From: Chlamydomonas sphaeroides
Lineage: Eukaryota; Chlorophyta; Chlorophyceae; Chlamydomonadales; Chlamydomonadaceae
Direction: 5' to 3'
NCBI GenBank assembly: GCA_001662425.1
Contig: BDDC01001235.1
Span: 1-21,735, forward strand
DNA: 21,735 nucleotides
Shown here: in pieces, positions 1 through 8,900 of the stretch
Layout of the letters: the number at the start of each line of letters is the position of its first letter
How positions within the stretch are numbered: position 1 is the first letter of the stretch
Translations under genes and position numbers: made by a program
The notes under the pieces: model-generated
Seen by the model: only the letters and a program-made list of their open reading frames with translations
Told to the model about the DNA's origin: nothing
Database searches by the model: none

Positions 1-1062
1 TCCCGGGCTGCCAGAACAGGCGGTTGTCTCAGGTACCCTACGCTGACTGCCACGCTGGTTCCACAGCGAACGCCTCGCCTCAGGGGCTACGGCTTGGATG
101 CCGCTGCGCTACCAGGGGCGCGCACGGCCCGCGGCGAAGGGCGCTATGAAGAGTGAAGCGCGGTTGGGCTGGAGCAGCGAGCTGTCCGCAAGGCCAGAGC
201 GCGGACATCCGCAGCTTGGGGTCACCATCCCAGCAGCCGCGCAGGGCACATGACCGCTGTCTCGGGTGTTAAGAGCCGCGGCCGCTCGTGTTGCCGGCCA
301 CGGACGTGGTTCTTGTCGCGTTGCTTTATCACTTCACGATCGGCCTCACCGCCGCATCATCAAAATGACAAGTTTGCGCGTAGGCACAGACGCGCGGGTT
401 GCGTGCGCCTCCGGTTATCCATACGCGCGGTGCATGCTTGACTAGGACCCCATTGAGAAGACCCAGTACTAGGAGCAGGCCAGGAGGCCCATGCGGCCGT
501 GCCTGGTAGCAGCACAGTGCACCCCGCCCCCCGTCAATGCATTATTCACCAGCCAGCCCCACATGCCCCTGCCACCCCGCTGGCCGCGCGTTGTTAACAA
601 CCGGTACCCTGTATGCGAGTCCTTCATGAGACAAGGCCAGCGGGCGGCGGGGCAGGCGAGCCGCCGCGGCACAACCGCAACGCCGCAGCAGCCGCTGCCC
701 CGCACATCGGCGCCCGTCGGGGCCAAACCGTGCCCACGGCCTTGCCAGTGTGTGGCGCAAGCTGTTTGCCAAGGCGGCAGTCCGATGGATACTGGATAGC
801 AAAGCACAACCCTCCCTGTGGCCTGGTGGCCTCGCTGGTCCGGCGGGGCCTCCGCCGCGCCGCCGACCGCCTTCCGTACCGCCCATATCGCCTGGGCTGC
901 GCCGTGAAACGAGCGCGGCAGCAAGCGCCCTGCCACGAGTAGCTACCCCTGCATCACTTGATAACCTGCCGCGCGGCGGCCTTGCCGACCGACCCCTGGG
1001 TCCCCGCCGCCAGGATCAACGCGCCAGCCAGCCTTGAAAGCACCCGGTACCTTAGAATTTGA

Positions 1063-1120
1063 CTACGAAGATTGCGACCCTCGTTATCAGCCTACGAAGC
1101 AAGCGACCCTCGTTGCCAGC
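1063..1120. repeat. 29-bp tandem duplication
   Basis: Two adjacent 29-bp units (1063-1091 and 1092-1120) share the blocks CTACGAAG, GCGACCCTCGTT and CAGC. They differ at only a few positions between the blocks. The duplication is local and lies outside any recognised gene. Confidence 0.85.
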
Positions 1121-2745
1121 GAAGCCAGTTGCGGCGATCGACCACAACTACGCCGAGCCAATGCGGAGCCGCTTTTGCGCCGTGCCGATTGGCGCCGTGC
1201 GCGCCAAGCGGCGGCAAACGCCGCACGTCCGCACGACCCGTGGCCAGGGCGCCACATCCGATGCGGCGCCGGCGGCCCAACGTCCGCGCGCCTGAAGCCC
1301 TTCGTGCTCCGCCCCAGCAACCCAAGCACACCCGTCCGTGCTTGAGCTTTGCAAGTCACATGACGGCAAGGCAAGACTGCGCGTCCTGCCCTGCCCAGCC
1401 CAACCCAAGCCACCCGCGAGCGCCCGCGCCGGCGGCCCCTGCTGCCGCAGGGGCGCCGAAGGCAGCGACGGCGCCGCGACCTCCCGCCGCCAGCCGCCGC
1501 GTTTGCGGCATGTCGGGCGTCCATTGACGATCCCTGCCGGTTGCGGCCGGGAGTCATGGCTACAGCTTGCCCCCTTTCCCCGCAAGCAGCTCTCCGGTGC
1601 CTCGCACGCCAGCCTCGCCGCCCGGAGAGGGCCGCTGTGCAAGATGCACGCGCACGGCCCTCCACCCACCACACCAAACCACCCAAAGCAGCACACACAG
1701 TTTGGAATCCCCAAAACGTCCCACGCATCGCCTGCTCCCCCGCCGCCCAACCGACATCCAGCCGCGGCCCCCGCCGCTGCCGGCGGCGCCAGCGGCAGCG
1801 CCTTTGCCGGGGCTGCCGCCCTGCGGCCCGCGCTTCGCCGACCCGGGGGCCGCAGCACCCATGTGTGGAAGCCATTGTCACGGCCGGTCGAGCCGTGTGG
1901 CCGCTACCTTGACCATCATCACAGAACAGACAGCACATCCTTGTGTGCTAGCATATGTGTCGAGCTGGGCATCAGTGCACCGCACTGGGTTGCGGCTTGC
2001 CAAGGGACGCGTGCGCGGCTGGACACCGGGTGACGGCGCCGTGCGGGCCGCCAGCATCGAGCCGAGCAAAGTAACATCGAGAGGATCGGCCGGCGTAGTG
2101 CTACGCGCCTTCCACGAGTGGGGTCCGCAACCACCGAGCCGCCGCTGCCGCCCGCGCCAGACTCGAACCTGCCTGCCACCCACCGTGGCCGCCCCGAGGC
2201 TTCTTGTCCTGCGGCACCAAAAGCCGTCGCCGTGGCCATGCTCCCTCGCCATGCCGGGCGCCGCACCTGGGCGCACGCGGCACTGGCTGCCCCGCCGTGT
2301 CGCGGCCCGCTGCCGCGTCAGGGCCCTCCATGTCCGTCATGCGGTGTCGGCCCTACGAGCGTGAGGGCCCAGCATGCCCCGCACTGCCCCCGACCCACGG
2401 GGCCAGGGCCCACCGCCTCGCGACAGCGCCTGGAGCGGGTCCGCTGGCGCAGGAGCGCCGCAGCGCGTGCGTAGCGGGCCCGCCTCGGGCGCCGGCGGCG
2501 CCGCCTCGGGCGCCGCGCGCCAAGCGGGCGCGCTCAGCGAAGCGCCCTTGCGCTACGGCCCGAGGCCGCCGCCGGTCCCAGGTCGCCCCCGCATACGTAC
2601 ACCGCGGCGCGGGCCAACCGCAGCGCCGCCGGGGTGCCTCGGCCTGCGTCAAGAGGAGACCCGCCCGGCCCCAGCGGCGGTGGCGAGCCTTCGGCGGCCC
2701 CCACCCGCCGCTGGCGCCGCCGGGGCGCCGCCGCCGCTGGCACCA

Positions 2746-2790
2746 CCGTTGGCGCATTCGCCGCTGGCGCATTCGCCGCTGGCGCCGCCG
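2746..2790. repeat. Three 15-bp repeats just after the kinase stop codon
   Basis: Three 15-bp units (2746-2760, 2761-2775, 2776-2790) begin CCGTTGGCG or CCGCTGGCG, and two continue CATTCG. The array ends two bases from the kinase stop codon at 2793-2795, so it lies at the start of the probable 3' UTR. Confidence 0.8.
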
Positions 2791-2792
2791 CC

Positions 2793-5700
2793 TCAGGCGG
2801 GCGTGCACAGCGGGTCCGCCGCCCCCACGGGCGGCGGCGCCACGTACTTGGCGTACATGGCCTCCAGCGCCTGTAGCACCTCGCTGGTGGTGGGCCGCGC
2901 CGCGGGCTCCGCGGACCAGCACTGCACCGCCAGGGCCCAGTAGTCCTGGCGGCAGCGGGCGGGAGGTGCGGCGGGCGATCGAGGAGGGGTGCGACGCACC
3001 ACGTGGGAGCGAGGCAGGATGGGGTGGGGTCGGCGGCGGGCGGGGCCCAGCGCGGGAAGCCGCACCGGTATGCGAACGAGTGCCCAAGCCCGCCCCGGCC
3101 CCTTGGCGCCTTCCCGTCGACGCACCTGCGGCACGCCGGCCGGGAACAGCGGCCGCAGCCCCTCGTGCACAACACGCGCCAGCAGCGCGCGGTGGCGGTC
3201 CTCGCGCTTGGCGATGTGCGCCAGCAGCGCGCGGTAGGGCTGCTGCCCGGTGTAAAGCTCCCTGGGGGTGGGGGCGAGAGGGAGGGAGGGAGGGAGGGAG
3301 GGAGGGAGGGAGGGGAGGGCGGGGAGGGAGGCAGGGGAAGCGGAGGGGATGCGAGTTTGGTACGTGCCGGAGGTGCCTCCTGCATAGCCGCTGCCGTCTT
3401 GCCGCCCCGCCCCTTTCCGCATCCTGCCAGCCCGGTCCCCGCCCGCAGGCCGCTTCCCCCCATGAGCACGCCACAAACGCACACACGCTTCCCGCTCCAT
3501 TCCCTCTCCATTCCCCTTCCGCCAAGGAGATCCGCTCACCACATGAGCACGCCGAACGCGTACATGTCGCTTGCGCTCGACACCTGGCGGTGCAGCACGC
3601 TCTCCGGCGCCACGTGCGTCACGGTGCCGCCCAGGTCGCCCACCACCTGGCCGTCCGCGGAGCGCAGCTCGGACAGCCCGAAGTCGGCGAGCTGGGGGCG
3701 GGCCGGGGGAGGCTGCTAATGCTAGGGTTCGTGTCAGGTGGCGCACGGCCTGGCTAGAGACGGGGTTGCCAAGGCGCGTGGCATTGAAGCGCGCAGGGGC
3801 AATGTGGACCTGGTATGGTGAGGGCGTGGGCCGGGCGGGCAGTGCCATCGCATGCCGCCTCTGCACCTTGGCTGTGAAGCCCCGCCTGTTGTTGGCCTCC
3901 TTTAGCAGCACGTTCTCGGGCTTGAGGTCGCAGTGCACGAAACCCTGGGGCCGCGGGAAACGGATGAGGGAGGATGCGGGCGGAGAGCGGGCGTTTCGAC
4001 TTGGCGCGGCGTGGCTCGTCCCTCCTGCCCTCCTCACCCCGTCACAGCTCTGCCCCGCCCCCACATTCCCGCTCCCGGCCCCCCCCCCGCCACCGCCGCA
4101 CCTGCGCGTGCAGGTACTGCAGCGCGCTGGCCACCTCGCTGAGGGTGGCCAGGATGAAGTCCATGTGCAGCGCCTCCGGGGACAGGGGCGCGGAGGCGCG
4201 GGCCGCCTCGGCGGCTGCGGGGAGGCGGGGAGGCAGGGTGCGGGAGGGCAGGGGGAACCGGGTTTGGATGCGTGGGGCTGATGCTACATGGAGCCAGCGA
4301 AGACGCCCGGCCCGAGGGCACGCCCACTGGATTCGTGGGGCAGTAAGGGAGGTGCATGTGCGAGGGTGTGGCCGTGGCCCTGTCCTCGCCCTGGCAGCTG
4401 CCTGGCCCCGCGGCCCCGCCTTTTTGAGGCCCGTCTCGCCCCCTCGTGCTGCCGCATGTCCGCCAGAGCCCCGGCCCTTCCTGCTCTACCTTATGAGCCC
4501 CTCTTGCCACCCGCCCTTTACGCCCGCCCCTCGCCCCCTTGCCCACTACCCGCTCACGAGTCCATCTTCCCGCTCGCACCCCCTTCCCCCCACCCCCTTC
4601 CCCGCACCCACGCACCCTTGTCCGGCTGCGTGCGGTCCTTGAAGAACATGCGGCTGTCAATGTACTTATGGAGGCCGCCCAGGTTGCAGTACTCCATGAG
4701 GATGGCCTGGCGGGGGAAGGAAGGAGGGAGGGAGGGAGGGAGGCCAGGCGAGAAACGTGTGTTCAATCCGAAGGTGAAGTTACACGGCCCGCGCAGCACG
4801 CCCTGCGCGTGTTGGTGACGTGTTGGTCGTGCGTAGCAAGCAAGCATGCCGGGATGCGTTAATGCCCGCCAGTGCAGGGGACCGCCGTGTGCGTTTGGGT
4901 GCCTGTGCGTGCGGCTGTCAGTTCACGTGTGAACGCCGCCCACGCGTCCCGGTTGCAGTAGCCCGCGTCAGAATGGCCCCGGCTACACCCAACATGGTCC
5001 GCGCGGAGCCCCCTGCCCTGCCCCTGACCCGTGTCCCCATCCCGCCAACCCCCGCGCCGCCGCCAGCCTCACGTGCACTTTGGGCGTGATGGGTTTGCTG
5101 GGCTTGAGCAGCGCCGCCGCGCTGGTGCCGCTGACGCTGCTGCCCACGCTGGTGCGGCCCAGCGTAGGCGCCGCCGCGGCCGCCGACCCGTACTGCGACG
5201 TGCTGCCGCCGCCAGCACCGCCGCCCTGGCTGCTGGGGCCTCCGGCGGCGATGGTGGCCGCCGCCGCCGCCACGGCGCCGCCGCCGCCGCTGGTCCCCGG
5301 CGCTGGCGCGCTGCCCTTGCTGGGCAGCGTCCCGCTGACGCCGTCGCCCGCATTGCTGGGCCGCGGGCCGCCCGGCGGCGTGCCGGGCGCGGGGCCGGCG
5401 CCGCCGCCTGTGCTGGCGCAGGCAGCGGCGGCGGCGGCGGCAGCGGCCTGCGCCTCCAGAGCGGCGGAGGGCACAAAGCGCAGCACGCGTGTGGACGTCT
5501 TCTGCAGGTGCACGTCGGTGAGGATGGCGTGGACCTGGGGGGACGGGGAAGGGCGGGAGGGCGGGGGAGGGAGGAGACACGGTCAGCTCCCTGCCTGCGC
5601 CGGGGCCGTGGTACTGCAGCGGCCCGCCGTGGCCCCCTCCACCTGGCCTCCGTGCCGGTCCTGGTCAGCTCCCTGCCACACACACACACACCTAACACTA

Positions 5701-5968
5701 CCTAACACTGGAACACACCTGTCACGAGCCCCGGGCTCCCTCCCCCGCGCCGTTCCCTGCCCTGCCCGCTCCCGTCCCACCGTGACGATGGAAGGGTGGC
5801 TGAGGCTCTTGTTGACCGCCAGCTCCCAGGCCGTCTTGAGGCTCCTGCTGCCGCTCGTGTCCTTGATGATCTTGACCGCCACCACGATGTTGCGCCAGCG
5901 CCCCACGTACACGGCGCCGAAGGCGCCCTCGCCCGCCTTGGACAGGATGCGGATCTCGTGGATGGAGC
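2793..5968 (-). other. Kinase catalytic domain (exons 13-20 of the kinase gene)
   Basis: The glycine-rich loop GEGAFGAV lies at about residues 658-665, the ATP-anchoring lysine in VVAVK is about K678, and the alpha-C glutamate is probably E694. The catalytic loop HCDLKPENVLL has Asp at about 936, and LADFGLS has its DFG Asp at about 959. The P+1 region reads GTVTHVAPES, with THVAPE where many kinases have xYMAPE. SDMYAFGVLMWELYTG spans an intron that splits the Trp codon, and the subdomain XI arginine lies in CWSAEPAARPT. All catalytic residues are present, so the kinase should be active. HxDLKxxN indicates Ser/Thr specificity of the plant/algal TKL type. Exon 14 inserts a low-complexity segment of more than 100 residues between beta4 and the hinge strand (AILMEYCNLGGL). 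Confidence 0.93.
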
Positions 5969-8900
5969 CTGAGGGGGAAGAGGAGGAGATGGGGGCCGGC
6001 GTGGGGGGGAGAGGGAGAGGCGAGGGAGCGTCAACGAGGCTCAACTTGCGATAGTAGGGGAGGTGCAGCGGGCGGGTTGGCCGGCGGCTTGCAGCGGAGA
6101 GGCAGGGCGCTGGCTGGCTTGGGATGAGTGCACACCGTCGGGGCGCTGGGAGTGGACGGGGTGAGCGGGTGGCTGGCTGGGGCGTGGATTGCGGGGTAGC
6201 GCTGCCGCTGTGGAGGCCGGGGCCGCCACGGCGGCTTGCCTCTCCCTGCTGGCTGCGCTCACCCGAGCTCCTGTCGTCGTCGCCCTGCGGCGCCCTCTGC
6301 GCGATGGTGCTCTTGTACATGCGCATGAGGGCAGAGGTGGAGGGCGAGTGGCGCAGGACGTACCTGGGGGGAGGGAGCAGGCGGGGGAGGGGGGGAGGGG
6401 GAGTGGGGGAGGGAGGGGAGGTCAGGGCGAGGGCGCAGTAGGGCAGGGGGCGGCGGGAGGGCGCTGCAAGGGTTGGACGTCAGGGCGAGGGCGCAGCAGG
6501 GCAGGAAGCGAGGCAACCCCTTGACCCGACCCATACGGGTGGCCCCTTCGCCCAACGGCCCTCGCCTGCCGCCCCTTTCCACGCCTGCCTCCCATCCCCA
6601 GACCGACCCGGGCACGAACCCGATTCCCTCCCCTGCCCGCCCCCCTCCCGCCGCTCACTTGACGGGTATGTCGGGCACCGAGGTGGTCCCCCGGTGGCCC
6701 TCCGGCCCATTGCCCTCGATCAGCGCGCCCTCGTTGTCTATGGAGCTGCGCCCCGCGATCTGCGGGCACAGGGGCAGGGGACAGGGGCCACGGCGCAGCG
6801 CAGGTGACAATGGGCTAAGGCAGGCGTACGTGGGCAGGTGACAATCAGCAGGGGCAGTGGCAGTGGCAGTGGCAGTGGCAGTGGCAGGGGCAGGGGCAGG
6901 CCCGTGGTCCGTGGCCAGCTGGCGCCGGCGGCCATGCGGGCGGGCAGATGAAGCCTCCCCAAGCACACATCCTCTTGCCAATTGTGTCCCCTGGCACCTC
7001 TGACCACAGGCCCCGCTACCTCACCCCGGGGCCCGCGCCTTGCTGCCAGCCCCGTCCCCATGCCCAAATTCCGGTTCCCGCTCTCGTGCCCACTGCATCC
7101 CGGGGGCCACGCGGCCGCCTCATTGGCCGCCTCCTGGTCACGTCCCCTCCGCCCCTCCGTCCCCACGCCCCTCCGTCCCCACGTCCCCACGCCCCTCCAT
7201 GCGCCAGCGCAAGACCGCGAAAGAGCCCCGGCGCTCACCGCCTCTTCGTTGGGCCCGGGCAGCCGGCCGGTCCGGCCCCGGCTCAGCGTGCTGCTCTGGC
7301 GGCTGCTGAGGTGCGTGAAGCTGCTCAGCGCGCCGGGCTGGCCGCCCCCGCCGCCGCCGCCAGCCGCGCCGCCGCCAGCGCCGCCGGCTCCGTACCCGCT
7401 GGTGTTGTACCCGCTGGCGCCGTACCCGCTCGCTGCGTACGCACTGGCTCCGTACGCGCTGATGCCTTGCGCGCTGGCGCCGTACGCGCTGACGCCCTGC
7501 GCGCTGGCGGCGTACCCGCTGGCTCCGTACTGGCTTGGGCCCGCCGCGCCCTTGCTGTACGCGCTGTCCGCCAGTACGGCACCGCCGGCGGCGGCCGAGG
7601 CCATGACGGCCAGGGGCCCGATGGCGGTGCTGCTGGCCGAGGCGGATATGGAGGCGGCGGCGGCGGCCACGGTGGCGGGGTGGCCCGCCTGGTGTACGGC
7701 GGTGGCGCGGGTGACGGCGTGGATGATGGGGGAGGCGCAGGTGGCTGCGGTGCGCATGAGCACGTCCGAGTTGACCCTGCGGGGTGGAGGGGTGGAGGGG
7801 TGCATGGCGGGAGCGGAGGTGCGGCAGGTGAGGAAGGGTTAGGGCTAGGGTTAGGGTGTGCTGTGCAGCGAGCGGTGGCGGTGTCGGGGGGTCGGGCCGC
7901 GGCTGGCGGGGTGCGGTTGCAGCGGAGAGCGAGGTCCTCGTTGGGGACGGGCGGTAGGGGTGTTGACCCCCAGCCAGGCAGCGACCGGCGGAACGGAGGA
8001 CTGCGTCGCCTTTTCTTTCACTCGGCCACCCGGCCCCACCTGCAGCTGGACAGCCACAGCACCGCGCCCAGCTTGCGGCCGTCCTGCACCAGCGGCGCCG
8101 CCAGCACCCAGCACGGCGTCAGCACCAAGGCTGAGTCGAAGAAGATGTCCTTCCACGGCTCCCCGTACAGCTTGAGCGCCTGCGTCCGGCGGCCGACGGG
8201 GCAAAGAGCGGGACGCCAACCGATCCCCAACAATCAGCGCGAGCCATGGCTCATGGGTGGGCCCGCCGTATCCCGCGCTGCCCTCCGCCACGGCCCGCAA
8301 CCTCACCCCCCACCCCGCAGCCCTTCTCCCCGCACCCCCGCAGCGCACCTGCATAACGTCCGCCACAAACAGCAGCCGCTGCCGGCCCGTGAGGCAGCGC
8401 TTGGTGAGCGTGTTGTCCAAGCTCATGTGGGTGCCCACCAGCCCCACGTGCCCCTCCTCCACCAGCGGGCCTCCGCCGTGGCCGCTCCGCTGCGGCGTTG
8501 GCGGCGGCCGCAGGGCGGCATGGGCGGGGCAGGGTGGGCAGCAGGGCAAGGTGACCAAGAGGGGACGCACGCGCACAGACACGGCCAGACAGCCCGATTC
8601 GTGGGGGCGGCCCCCCACCGCAGAACCCGTAAATGTCGTGCACCTCCACTGGCACATGCGCCTCCCTGCAGACAGACACGCCCTTCATCCCCCTCGCCTC
8701 ACTTCCCCGCCGCCCCCCGCCGGACCTGCGTGATGGAGCCCGACAGCCCCGAGCGCAGCGAGGCCCGGTCGTCGGGCAGCACCGCGTTGGCCGCCACCTT
8801 GCAGTACACCACCGCGGTGTCGGCCTCTGGAGGGGCGGGAGGGAGGGACAGCAGGGGGCGAAGGTGAGGGGACAGGGGGCAGGGACGGGGTGGCTGGGGC

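Larger units (their letters stand above)
1..2792. other. Gene-poor GC-rich region left of the kinase gene
   Basis: I recognise no protein family, RNA gene or mobile element here. Open frames exist on both strands, but they are the low-complexity Arg/Ala/Pro/Gly frames expected from high GC. None has a family motif or a convincing chain of exons. The right end must include the 3' UTR of the minus-strand kinase gene. I did not see a TGTAA poly(A) signal on the minus strand in this stretch, so the transcript end is unknown. Short tandem duplications are listed separately. The first 450 bases are somewhat less GC-rich than the rest. Confidence 0.6.

Noticed and set aside
1087..1938. Minus-strand open frame of 283 codons left of the kinase
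   Set aside because: Arg/Gly/Ala-rich composition with no recognisable domain, no codon pattern distinct from the overlapping frames, and no exon chain around it.
2159..2169. Near-perfect box-B sequence on the minus strand (GGTTCGAGTCT)
   Set aside because: No box A at a suitable distance and no acceptor stem of tRNA geometry could be found.
2204..3757. Long plus-strand open frame of 517 codons
   Set aside because: It runs antisense across three kinase exons with clear motifs on the minus strand. Its translation is Arg/Ala/Pro-rich without any family motif, as expected from high GC.
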